Origin: Mogibacterium sp.
GTDB lineage: Bacteria; Bacillota; Clostridia; Peptostreptococcales; Anaerovoracaceae
Assembly (NCBI GenBank): GCA_012840975.1
Contig: DUVP01000010.1
Location: forward strand, 1 to 64,000
Direction: 5' to 3'
DNA: 64,000 nt
Shown: positions 47,573 through 55,927 of the stretch, piece after piece
Layout of the letters: each line of letters begins with the position of its first letter
How positions within the stretch are numbered: position 1 is the first letter of the stretch
Translations under genes and position numbers: made by a program
The notes under the pieces: model-generated
What the model saw: the letters and a program-made list of their open reading frames with translations, nothing else
The model's database searches: none
Told to the model about the DNA's origin: nothing

Positions 47573-48481
47573 ATGAGAAAGTCTTTTAAATATAAAACTC
47601 TGCTTGGTATATGCAGACTTTTCAGAACACAAAGGATTATGGAACTTCCGCCGAAAAAGATACAAAAGCTTTTTGGGAAATCATTTAACGGAGTAATCAT
47701 ACCAAAGATGGATTCTGATTTGATTGATATAGATGAAGATATAATTCATGGATCTACCTGCTTGTGGTATCATCAAAAAAAGAGTAATGATCGAGTTTGT
47801 ATATACCTCGTGGGTGGAGGGATGCTGAATTATCCAAAGCCGAAAGTGGCAAAAGAGGTAATGATTCTTGCTGAAAAAACAGGTGTAGATTTTGTGCTTC
47901 CTTACTATCCGTTAGTTTATACGGGTAATACCTTGCCGGATGTATACAAGATGGTTTATGCTTTGTATCAACAAATATTGAATAAGTATTCTCCGGAAAA
48001 TATTTATTTTCTTGGAAGCTCAAGTGGTGCAAATCTTGCACTGGGATTTATATCTTATATCAATGACAGGGGAGAAGGATTACCTATGCCTGGGAAAGTA
48101 TACGCCGGCTCTCCGGGTTCCCTGCTTGTTAGCGAAGAAGAAAAGAAAAAAGCGTCAAGTCTTGATAAAACAGATGTAATTATGAGTCAGAAGGCCACAC
48201 TTTCCGTATGGGAAGGAATGACCGGTGGGAAAAAAGTTCCGCAGTATATGGAATCATTGCAACTTGGAGATTATACCGGATTACAGGATGTCTACTTAAG
48301 TTTTGGCGGAGAAGAAGTATTTGCTGCGGCAGCAGATTCCATTAAAGCAAGGCTTGAACAGTTTGGTGTACATGTAACAATGGAAGTGGCTCCGGGAATG
48401 TATCATTGCTACTCCACTATTCCGTTAGTAAAAGATGCAATGCCCGGTTACCATAGGATGCTTGAATATATAAAAGGATAA
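47573..48481 (+). CDS. Alpha/beta hydrolase, HSL-like esterase
   Basis: A 302-residue hydrolase. The oxyanion region is YLVGGGMLNYPKPK (GGG type), nucleophile elbow FLGSSSGANLALG (Ser near 158), an Asp in the LSFGGEEVFAAAAD region and His in PGMYHCYSTIP. No signal peptide. It sits 75 bases after the ECF operon, so it may hydrolyse the imported ligand; that is inference. I chose ATG 47573 with GGAG ten bases upstream. Confidence 0.8.
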   Translation: MRKSFKYKTLLGICRLFRTQRIMELPPKKIQKLFGKSFNGVIIPKMDSDLIDIDEDIIHGSTCLWYHQKKSNDRVCIYLVGGGMLNYPKPKVAKEVMILAEKTGVDFVLPYYPLVYTGNTLPDVYKMVYALYQQILNKYSPENIYFLGSSSGANLALGFISYINDRGEGLPMPGKVYAGSPGSLLVSEEEKKKASSLDKTDVIMSQKATLSVWEGMTGGKKVPQYMESLQLGDYTGLQDVYLSFGGEEVFAAAADSIKARLEQFGVHVTMEVAPGMYHCYSTIPLVKDAMPGYHRMLEYIKG

Positions 48482-48571
48482 TAAATCTCGGTAACTTCTC
48501 ACTATCAATTTGAAACAAAAAGCATATAATCATCTCAGTATTTCAAGATAGAGAAGAGTCCGGGAGAATTC

Positions 48572-48664
48572 AGACATTCACAGAACCTGATAGGCGGACA
48601 CGGTTCAACAATAATAACAGCAGGAATTGCACTTTTTTATATCAAGAGTATTTGGAAATATTAA
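48572..48664 (+). pseudogene. 3' remnant of a membrane-protein gene
   Basis: In the 305-base gap before the XRE gene one frame reads FRHSQNLIGGHGSTIITAGIA, then LFYIKSIWKY-stop, with no start. It looks like the last helix of a lost membrane protein. Confidence 0.3.
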
Positions 48665-48696
48665 AGAACGGTACATAGTTAGGTGTTTTTTTGATG

Positions 48697-48756
48697 TCAC
48701 GGTAAGTAACGCTGCTGTTACGGTAAATGTATGGTACAGATGCTACCGGTAGCGTA
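48697..48756 (+). promoter_or_regulatory. Cluster of palindromes upstream of the XRE gene
   Basis: GTAAC-6-GTTAC (48706-48721), flanked by ACGGTAA copies on both sides, is followed by the perfect palindrome GCTACCGGTAGC (48742-48753). The set ends 33 bases before the XRE start. It is likely an operator, possibly for the XRE protein itself or for a MerR-like regulator. Confidence 0.45.
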
Positions 48757-48786
48757 AGGTGAAATCAAAAAAAGGAGGTCACTATC

Positions 48787-49377
48787 ATGACATTTGGAGA
48801 AAAATTACAGGATTCAAGAAAGAAAGCGGGGCTGTCCCAAGAACAACTCGCAGAGAAATTATCAGTATCCCGCAGTGCTGTGGCAAAGTGGGAGAACGAC
48901 AATGGTATGCCGGACATCGATAATTTTAAGGCAATTGCACAATTGCTTGATGTAAGTATCGATTATCTGTTGGCGAACGGAAGTACGCTCGAGTTTGAGG
49001 TGATGCGCGAACCGATTGATATCAACTCATTTGAGAAATCGAAGCGTAATTTCAGACACGATACGGTAGTGGTATCAAAATTTCCGGATGCTGATTCAAT
49101 TATTCCTTTATGGCGCGAAAAAAAGCTCAGTAAATGGGAAACGGCATACGAGTGGATAATCGGTCCTTTCTTCGGTATGTTTGACACTATGGACAAGATT
49201 CATGATAATAGTTACTATTATCTGGTGGAACAGAAAGACCAGCAGTATCTGGTCAATGTGAGCAATGAGTTTGTCACGACATCAAAGCTGACCAGACGAA
49301 TCAATGAAAAGAAATTTATTATAGGAAAGTACAAGTTTAAACGGCTGGATCCTCAGGACCTGGGGAAAAAAGCATAA
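48787..49377 (+). CDS. XRE-family transcriptional regulator
   Basis: A 196-residue protein. The N-terminal helix-turn-helix (LSQEQLAEKLSVSRSAVAKWENDNGMPD, about 15-45) is followed by VSIDYLL. A C-terminal domain of about 120 residues has no name I recognise. Strong AAAGGAGG site. It is monocistronic, with a terminator right after. Confidence 0.88.
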   Translation: MTFGEKLQDSRKKAGLSQEQLAEKLSVSRSAVAKWENDNGMPDIDNFKAIAQLLDVSIDYLLANGSTLEFEVMREPIDINSFEKSKRNFRHDTVVVSKFPDADSIIPLWREKKLSKWETAYEWIIGPFFGMFDTMDKIHDNSYYYLVEQKDQQYLVNVSNEFVTTSKLTRRINEKKFIIGKYKFKRLDPQDLGKKA

Positions 49378-49400
49378 GAAAAGGCTCAAAAACGAACGAA

Positions 49401-49426
49401 AAAGCGGTCTGAAACGACCGTTTTTT
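49401..49426 (+). terminator. Terminator after the XRE gene
   Basis: CGGTC / GACCG stem with a six-base loop, preceded by A-rich bases that pair with the following six T. Confidence 0.8.
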
Positions 49427-49575
49427 CATGTCAAAAGAAATAAAAATTTATGTAATAAAGTATTTTGCCTGATGATACAGTGTATAATAATATTATATAT
49501 AGCTAAAGATATAGATTATAATTTATCTGCTACATTTATAAAGAAATCATATTAAAGAATAAAGAGAGGAAGATT

Positions 49576-50721
49576 ATGAAGGCATTAAAAATAATACTTG
49601 TAATTATAACTTCGCTGGTTCTTTTGGTTGCAATTTTTGCTTACAGGAATTTAAATTACGACTATACGAATGAAAACTTTATGAAAAAGACGGGGGAAAA
49701 GCTCGGTTTCACAGAAAAACAGGCGGTTTTGGATGATGGTTCTGTTTTAAATTACGGTGAAGGACCTTCAAACGGACCGCCACTTCTTTTGCTGCACGGG
49801 CAACAGGCTACATGGCAGGACTACGCCAAGGTTTTACCGGAATTGTCTAAGGAATTTCATATTTTTGCAGTTGATTATTATGGACACGGCAAATCCGGCA
49901 AAGATATCGCGAAATATAAAGCAAATATCATAGGGCGGGACTTGATGTGGTTCATGGAGCATGTTATAAAAAAACCTTCATATGTTTCAGGACATTCTTC
50001 AGGCGCACTGCTTGCTGCATGGCTCGCAGCCAACAATTCTGAAAATGTCATAGGGGTTGTACTTGAGGACGGACCGTTTTTCTCAACCGAACCCGGCAGA
50101 GCTGAAAATACATTCGCATATAAAGGTTTTGTAAACATACATAACTTTCTGAACCAGAACGAGATAGATAATTTTACACATTACAGTCTGCTTTATGACC
50201 CTATGATAGAGATAATAAACAAGGACGGAGGAGATACATGGGAGAAAGTGATAAAAGGTCCTGCACTTAAATACATGGAAAAGCATCCCGGGGAAATTCC
50301 GCGTCTCTGGTTCTACCCGCCGGAACTTGGTGTGAATGCAATATTTGAACTCACTCGCAATGTTCAAGACGGTACAGGCAGCTATGACCTGTATTTTGGG
50401 GAGAGTTTCTATGATTTTTCCTGGTTTGAAGGATTTAATCAGGAAGAAACCCTTAAAAACATCAAAGCACCTTCCCTTGTTATGCAGGTGAATCCGAGTA
50501 AAGAAACTGCTCCCGATTATTATGATGAAAACGGTATGTTACTTTCTGCAATGGATAGAGAGGACGCAAAGAGAGTATGCAACCTTATAAAAAACAGCAA
50601 ATATATAACAGGTTTTGATTCCATGCACGACATACATTCAGACTGTCCGGAACAATTTACAGATGCAGTGCTGAATTTCAAAGAAGAGGTAGAAACGGGA
50701 ACATTTGTATCTGATAAATAA
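49576..50721 (+). CDS. Membrane-anchored alpha/beta hydrolase
   Basis: A 381-residue hydrolase with an N-terminal membrane helix (about 5-24) and a probable outside catalytic domain. Motifs: LLLLHGQQATWQDY (oxyanion), VDYYGHGKSGK, nucleophile elbow VSGHSSGALLAAWLA (Ser near 140) and a late His in DSMHDIHSDCPEQF. The fold is canonical; the substrate is unknown. It has a 150-base upstream region with TATAAT-like sequence near 49492. Confidence 0.85.
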   Translation: MKALKIILVIITSLVLLVAIFAYRNLNYDYTNENFMKKTGEKLGFTEKQAVLDDGSVLNYGEGPSNGPPLLLLHGQQATWQDYAKVLPELSKEFHIFAVDYYGHGKSGKDIAKYKANIIGRDLMWFMEHVIKKPSYVSGHSSGALLAAWLAANNSENVIGVVLEDGPFFSTEPGRAENTFAYKGFVNIHNFLNQNEIDNFTHYSLLYDPMIEIINKDGGDTWEKVIKGPALKYMEKHPGEIPRLWFYPPELGVNAIFELTRNVQDGTGSYDLYFGESFYDFSWFEGFNQEETLKNIKAPSLVMQVNPSKETAPDYYDENGMLLSAMDREDAKRVCNLIKNSKYITGFDSMHDIHSDCPEQFTDAVLNFKEEVETGTFVSDK

Positions 50722-50840
50722 TTTTAGAATAGTGTTTTCTTATCTTTGTTCTTAATTATAGCAAATACTTAATATAGTATAATATCAAAGCACGATATTG
50801 TTGATAATGTTGATAATAATGAGAGGAGGCTCTTGATTTT

Positions 50841-52517
50841 ATGGACAAAAAATATTGGAATGGCGCGGAAGCGGCTCATCGTCGCGTAATGATGAAAGCA
50901 TGCGGATATTCTGACCGTGATATAAGGACAAAGCCGATTATAGGTGTACCGAACGCATATATGGAAGGTTCTCCCGGATTCGCACACCTTCGCCCGATTG
51001 TACAGGCGATTAAAGAGGGGATTTGGGCTGCAGGAGGAGTTCCTGTTGAGTTTGGAATACCGGCAACTTGTGGAAATATTGCAAATGGCTCTGAGGAAAT
51101 GAAATATGAACAAGTCGGAAGGGATATTGTATGTGCATCTATAGAGTTTGTCTCCAAAGTTCATCACTTTGATGGACTTGCTATGTGTGCATCTTGCGAT
51201 TTGATAATAGCCGGCTGTTATATGGCTGCTATGAGATTGGACAGACCTTCTGTACTGGTAACCGGCGGACCAATGCAGGCCGGGATTTATAAGGGTAAAA
51301 CTGTTGTGGAGTCGGATCTTGATGCGGAGCGTTTCTCCGGAGCAACTGAAGAAGAACTAATGGAAATGGAAGCTGCAGTATGTCCGTCATGCGGTTCATG
51401 TCCTTCTATGGGAACAGCGAATACAATGCAGATGCTCGGAGAAGTACTTAATATAGTTTTACCGGGATCATCGACAATACCGGTTGGAAACAGTGACAGA
51501 ATGAGAGCTGCACACGAGGCAGGCGAATTCATAGTTAAGCAGGTTCGTGAAAATCGCAAACCTTCGGAAATAATTACAAAAGAAGTTCTTGAAAATTCCA
51601 TTATGTTTGATATGGCCGTTGCAGGTTCAACAAATGCAGTATTGCACATACTGAGTTATGCATATGAATTGGGAATTAAACTTACACTCGAGGATTTCGA
51701 TAAATATGCAAAAGTAATACCATGCATTAACGCTGTTATTCCAAGTGGACCATATACTGTTGTTGACTTTCATTATGCAGGCGGTGTTTTGAATGTCATG
51801 AAACAAATTGAGAAAGTAATACATGCAAATGCTCCTACAATTTTCGGAACAACTTGGGGAGATCTTTTAGCTGACGTTAAAAGTGAACCTAATGATGTAA
51901 TCAGATCTTATGATGATCCTTTATTTGATGAACCCGGATTGAAAATATTACATGGAAACTTATCTCCTCAGGGTGCAATAATAAGACCAACGGCAGTACC
52001 GGAAGAGGTTAAATATATCAAAGGACCGGCAAAGGTTTTCGAAAATGACAGAAACGCTTATGAAGCTATCGAGGCAGGAGAAATTATAGCCGGAGATGTT
52101 ATCGTAGTCAGATATGAAGGCTGTAAAGGTGCCCCCGGTATGAAAGAGCTTATGCTCAGTGTTGATGCAATGATAGGAAAAGGACTTCATAAAAGCGTAG
52201 GAATGGTAACAGATGCTCGCTTTTCAGGATTCAACTTTGGAGCGATTGTAGGTCATATTTCACCTGAAGCTTATGACGGAGGAAATATTGCTCTTGTACA
52301 GGATGGTGATATAATTGAAATCGATATAAAGAACAGTTCCGTTAATTTACTTGTTTCTGATGAGATACTCAAAGCTCGTCGAAAAAATTGGGTGCAACCT
52401 GAGTTAAAAGAGCAAAAAGGAGTTCTGAATATTTATGCAAAAATGTGCAGATCTCCTGAAGAAGGTGGAGCAATGCAACCTTGGGAACTTGATGCCAAAT
52501 ATTCAGATTTGAAATAA
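50841..52517 (+). CDS. IlvD/Edd-family dehydratase, divergent
   Basis: A 558-residue iron-sulfur dehydratase. Family motifs are PGFAHLRPI, AAGGVPVEF, MCASCDLIIAG, VTGGPMQAG, CPSCGSCPSMGTANTM, DARFSGFNFG and VGHISPEAYDGG. The usual IlvD segment around its first Asp-Gly (DDGIAMGHxGM) is replaced by ATCGNIANGSEEM, so dihydroxy-isovalerate is not the obvious substrate. No other ilv genes are near. The next genes are a tautomerase and an ornithine cyclodeaminase-like reductase, so I infer a catabolic or amino-acid-analogue route starting from a hydroxy or sugar acid. Confidence 0.8.
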   Translation: MDKKYWNGAEAAHRRVMMKACGYSDRDIRTKPIIGVPNAYMEGSPGFAHLRPIVQAIKEGIWAAGGVPVEFGIPATCGNIANGSEEMKYEQVGRDIVCASIEFVSKVHHFDGLAMCASCDLIIAGCYMAAMRLDRPSVLVTGGPMQAGIYKGKTVVESDLDAERFSGATEEELMEMEAAVCPSCGSCPSMGTANTMQMLGEVLNIVLPGSSTIPVGNSDRMRAAHEAGEFIVKQVRENRKPSEIITKEVLENSIMFDMAVAGSTNAVLHILSYAYELGIKLTLEDFDKYAKVIPCINAVIPSGPYTVVDFHYAGGVLNVMKQIEKVIHANAPTIFGTTWGDLLADVKSEPNDVIRSYDDPLFDEPGLKILHGNLSPQGAIIRPTAVPEEVKYIKGPAKVFENDRNAYEAIEAGEIIAGDVIVVRYEGCKGAPGMKELMLSVDAMIGKGLHKSVGMVTDARFSGFNFGAIVGHISPEAYDGGNIALVQDGDIIEIDIKNSSVNLLVSDEILKARRKNWVQPELKEQKGVLNIYAKMCRSPEEGGAMQPWELDAKYSDLK

Positions 52518-52578
52518 AATCGGATAAAAATTATAGTACTATTACAAAAAAAACATTACCATGTAAAGGAGAAAAACA

Positions 52579-52800
52579 ATGCCACACATTACAATCAGCA
52601 TGTATCCGGGAAGATCGGATGAAGTAAAGAAAGAAATGGCAAGGAATACAAAGGAGTATTTTGTCAAACTGAACGGAGTACCGGAAAGCAGTGTTTCCGT
52701 ATCAATTGAAGAAGTAAGCCCTGATGTTTTTGAGACTGAAATGACAAAAAGACTGAATGAGAACAATGTTCTGGTAGAACCGTCAAATCATCTAAAATAA
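52579..52800 (+). CDS. 4-oxalocrotonate tautomerase-like protein
   Basis: A 73-residue member of the 4-OT family. Pro2 (Pro1 of the mature protein) is the catalytic base: MPHITISMYPGRSDEVKKEM. The rest fits the beta-alpha-beta fold with a conserved SVSVSIEEV strand. A keto-enol isomerisation after the upstream dehydratase is a natural fit. It is 61 bases after that gene, behind AAAGGAG. Confidence 0.85.
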   Translation: MPHITISMYPGRSDEVKKEMARNTKEYFVKLNGVPESSVSVSIEEVSPDVFETEMTKRLNENNVLVEPSNHLK

Positions 52801-52873
52801 GACAAAATCAAAATATATCAAAAATAATTTAACAATTTACAGAGCATATAGGCTCGGGAAGGTGGAAACAAGG

Positions 52874-53860
52874 ATGTTATTATTGTCAAGGTCGGATATT
52901 AAAAAGGCTATCACTATGAGGGAAGCGATTGAGGCAAACAAGAAAGTGTTTCAGTTGGCGGTAGATGATAAAATTGATAGCCCGCTTCGTACTGTAATGC
53001 TTGCAAAGGATGGAAACAGTACGTTTATATTCATGCCGGCTTATTCTCCTGATATGGATGCGGCCGCACTGAAGGTTATTAATATATTTCCTCAGAACAT
53101 AGATAAAGGTCTTCTGAGTTCTCCGGCTCAGGTAATGCTCATCGATGGTGAAACCGGATATGTAAGTGCACTTCTTGACGGTGCAACAGTTACACAGATC
53201 AGAACCGGAGCATCATCAGGAGCTGCCTTTGATGTTCTTGCAAAGAAAGATTGCCGTAAAGGTGCCTTGATCGGCACAGGAGGAATGGCTGCAATGCAGC
53301 TTGCAGGAATGGTTGAAGCCAGGAAACTTGAAGAAGTGAAGATATTCGATATGAATGAGGAACGCTGTAGGAAATTTATTGAGGTTATGCAGGAGGAACT
53401 TTCGGAATACGGCACAAAGTTTATTCAGGCAAAGGATTCTGATGACTGTATTGAAGATGCCGATTTGATAATAACTGTTACACCTTCACCTGTTCCTGTC
53501 TTTGACGGAACAAAGGTCAAAGCCGGTGCTACAATAAGCTTAGTCGGTGCTTATGAGCCGCATAAACGTGAACTTGATCCTGCAGTTCTTCCGAGAACAT
53601 CCAAGATTTTTTGCGACTTGAGAGATGCAGCGCTTGCCGAGACAGGTGATCTGATCATTCCTATTGCTGATGGCATCATTACGGAAGATGATGTATTAGG
53701 AAGCCTTGGAGATGTACTAAAAGGAACGATAGCAGGCCGTGAAAGCGACGATGAGATCATTATTTATGATACAGTCGGTTTTGCCGCTATGGATCTTATG
53801 GCTGCAAAGGTGATATACGATAATGCTGTTAAAGCCGGAATCGGTACAACCTGGGAGTAA
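52874..53860 (+). CDS. Ornithine cyclodeaminase / mu-crystallin family reductase
   Basis: A 328-residue NAD(P)-dependent protein. Substrate domain at the N-terminus (LLLSRSDIKKAITMREAIEA, PLRTVML), Rossmann motif GALIGTGGMAAMQLAGM near 136, and LISLVGAYEP-like ISLVGAYEPHKREL. The family includes ornithine cyclodeaminase, alanine dehydrogenase and imine or ketimine reductases, so the reaction is open. ATG 52874 has AAGGTGG upstream; GTG 52862 would add four residues. Confidence 0.83.
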   Translation: MLLLSRSDIKKAITMREAIEANKKVFQLAVDDKIDSPLRTVMLAKDGNSTFIFMPAYSPDMDAAALKVINIFPQNIDKGLLSSPAQVMLIDGETGYVSALLDGATVTQIRTGASSGAAFDVLAKKDCRKGALIGTGGMAAMQLAGMVEARKLEEVKIFDMNEERCRKFIEVMQEELSEYGTKFIQAKDSDDCIEDADLIITVTPSPVPVFDGTKVKAGATISLVGAYEPHKRELDPAVLPRTSKIFCDLRDAALAETGDLIIPIADGIITEDDVLGSLGDVLKGTIAGRESDDEIIIYDTVGFAAMDLMAAKVIYDNAVKAGIGTTWE

Positions 53861-53969
53861 CAGCTGGTTTTGTCAGGAGGATCCTTTGAAATATCACTGT
53901 TATATTTCCTCAAAGGCTTGCAATTGTAGTAATTAAATGATATAAACATACATGTAGTTATAGTTTTCG

Positions 53970-53995
53970 GAAAGAGTGGGTCCACCCACTCTTTC
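53970..53995 (+). repeat. Perfect 11-bp hairpin before rimP
   Basis: GAAAGAGTGGG / CCCACTCTTTC with loop TCCA, 28 bases before the rimP start. No T tract follows, so it is more likely an RNA processing or control hairpin in the leader than a terminator. Confidence 0.6.
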
Positions 53996-54023
53996 ACTTA
54001 TGTAAGGGCCTTTCGGAGGGAAC

Positions 54024-54500
54024 ATGAAGAAAGAAGACATTTCATCTGTAGTGACGAATATCCTGACAGAATATGTTTCTGATAAGGAGCTGGAAATATA
54101 CAGAGTCCAGTATAAGAAAGAGGGCCCCGACTGGGTGCTCAGAGTATTGATTGACAAGCCGATGGGTGCAAAGTCGGAATATATAAATATTAACGAGTGT
54201 GAGGCTGTTACAAGATACCTTAACGATAAGCTTGATGAAATCGATATTATTGAGAAAAGTTACAGACTTGAGGTCAGTTCACCGGGTCTGGACAGAGAGC
54301 TCATTAAGGAATCCGACTATATACGCTTTGCAGGCAGACCGGTAAAAGTAAAAACATACGAACAAATTAACGGTAACAAGCAGTTTACAGGTCTCTTAAT
54401 CGGAAAAGAAGATACTGTCGTTACAATAGAAACAGACGGTGAAATAATAGAGATACCTGAAAAAAAGATAGCGAAAATAAATTTAGAAATAGTTTTCTAG
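54024..54500 (+). CDS. rimP: Ribosome maturation factor RimP
   Basis: A 158-residue 30S assembly factor. EIYRVQYKKEGPDWVLRVLID, then the hallmark YRLEVSSPGLDRELIKESDY near 90. Strong TTCGGAGGG site. It opens the rimP-nusA-ylxR-infB-rbfA-nrnA-truB-ribF operon. Confidence 0.94.
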   Translation: MKKEDISSVVTNILTEYVSDKELEIYRVQYKKEGPDWVLRVLIDKPMGAKSEYININECEAVTRYLNDKLDEIDIIEKSYRLEVSSPGLDRELIKESDYIRFAGRPVKVKTYEQINGNKQFTGLLIGKEDTVVTIETDGEIIEIPEKKIAKINLEIVF

Positions 54501-54509
54501 GAGGACACA

Positions 54510-55679
54510 ATGAACAATGAATTTCTTGAAGCGTTCGCAGATCTCAAGAAAGAGAAGAACCTTTCCAACGAAGAGGTGATTAATTCCATCAAAGATTCTA
54601 TCGAGAATGCATACAGAAAAAACTACGGTGCATCCAATGTAAGAGTTGAAATCGATATGGAAAAAGGCAACGTAACTGTTCTTATGGGTATGGAGGTTGT
54701 AGAAGAAGTTACAGATTATATGACACAGATATCCCTTGAAGAAGCAAGAGAAATCTATGAGGGATACAATCCCGGAGATATAGTAGAATATCAGATCGAC
54801 CCGAAGGATTTCAACAGAATTGCTGCACAGGGAGCAAAACAGGTATTCATACAGAAGAACAGAGAAGCTGAGAGATCGAACGCATATAACGAATATATAG
54901 AGAAAAAAGGCAAGATAATAACAGGTAAGATTGAAAGAATAAGCAACGGAACCATGTTGCTGTCGCTAGGTAATACAGAGGGTATTATCCCTGCATCCGA
55001 ACAGGTCAGAACAGAAAACTTCAAGCCTGGAGACAGGGTCAAAGTCTATGTTATGGATGTTAAGAAGGAAAGCAAGGGTCCTCAGGTCTTCCTTTCAAGA
55101 TCTCACCCCGGTCTTGTCAGAGGTCTGTTTGAGCTTGAAATCCCGGAAATTGCAGACGGCACAGTTGCTATTAAGGGTATAGCAAGAGAAGCCGGATCGA
55201 GAACCAAGATCGCGGTTTACTCTAATGATCAGAATGTGGATCCTGTCGGTGCCTGTGTAGGAAACAGGGGGGCAAGAGTTCAGAATATTGCTGATGAACT
55301 CTTTGATGAGAAAATAGATATCATTGTCTGGGACGAGGATCCGGCTGTTCTCATAAGTAATGTACTGAGACCGGCTGTCGTGGAAGGTGTATACGTCAAC
55401 GAAGAAGAAAAATCTGCAACTGCAGTTGTACCGGAACAGCAACTTTCCCTTGCTATAGGCAGAGAGGGACAGAATGTAAGACTTGCAGCACGAGTAAGCG
55501 GGTGGAAGATAGATATCAAGAGCCATGATCAGCTTAGAGAAATGGGATTTGATTTTGATGAGTATGAAGAATCCGATGATGAACCGCCTGAAGGTGAAGA
55601 AATAGTAGAGAACATTCAGACAGAAACAGAAGGAACAGAAGTTGAAAAAACAGATAACGAAGAAGAAACCAAAGCGTAG
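54510..55679 (+). CDS. nusA: Transcription termination/antitermination factor NusA
   Basis: A 389-residue RNA polymerase partner. N-terminal polymerase-binding domain (1 to about 125), S1 domain (about 130-200) with GKIERISNGTMLLSLG, and two KH domains (about 200-345) with DPVGACVGNRGARVQNI and LAIGREGQNVRLAARVSGW. An acidic tail ends the protein, as in other Firmicutes without the C-terminal repeats. Confidence 0.95.
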   Translation: MNNEFLEAFADLKKEKNLSNEEVINSIKDSIENAYRKNYGASNVRVEIDMEKGNVTVLMGMEVVEEVTDYMTQISLEEAREIYEGYNPGDIVEYQIDPKDFNRIAAQGAKQVFIQKNREAERSNAYNEYIEKKGKIITGKIERISNGTMLLSLGNTEGIIPASEQVRTENFKPGDRVKVYVMDVKKESKGPQVFLSRSHPGLVRGLFELEIPEIADGTVAIKGIAREAGSRTKIAVYSNDQNVDPVGACVGNRGARVQNIADELFDEKIDIIVWDEDPAVLISNVLRPAVVEGVYVNEEEKSATAVVPEQQLSLAIGREGQNVRLAARVSGWKIDIKSHDQLREMGFDFDEYEESDDEPPEGEEIVENIQTETEGTEVEKTDNEEETKA

Positions 55680-55917
55680 ATGTATAGGATGTATGACATC
55701 TTATCCTCAGGAAGATCTGATCAGATTTACCTGGGATGGTGAGAAGATAGTAGCTGATACTTCAATGAGGAACGAAGGAAGAGGTTTTTATCTTTGCAGA
55801 AACAGGGAATGCCTGGAGTCTGCAATCAGAAAAAAAGCATTTAACCGTGTTTGCAAAAAAAATATTGACGCGGAATTGATACGAAAAGTTGTTGAAAATG
55901 CAGAGCAGAACAACTAA
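55642..55917 (+). CDS. ylxR: YlxR family RNA-binding protein
   Basis: A 91-residue DUF448 protein. Core [18 protein letters not shown] with [24 protein letters not shown], containing the conserved C-x2-C and GRG(F/A)Y motifs. TTG 55642 is the likely start (AAGGA upstream) and lies 38 bases inside nusA. No YlxQ/L7Ae gene follows, unlike Bacillus. Members have been linked to RNase P regulation and nucleoid-related control. Confidence 0.88.
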   Translation: MKKQITKKKPKRRCIGCMTSYPQEDLIRFTWDGEKIVADTSMRNEGRGFYLCRNRECLESAIRKKAFNRVCKKNIDAELIRKVVENAEQNN

Positions 55918-55927
55918 GGAGGTATGC

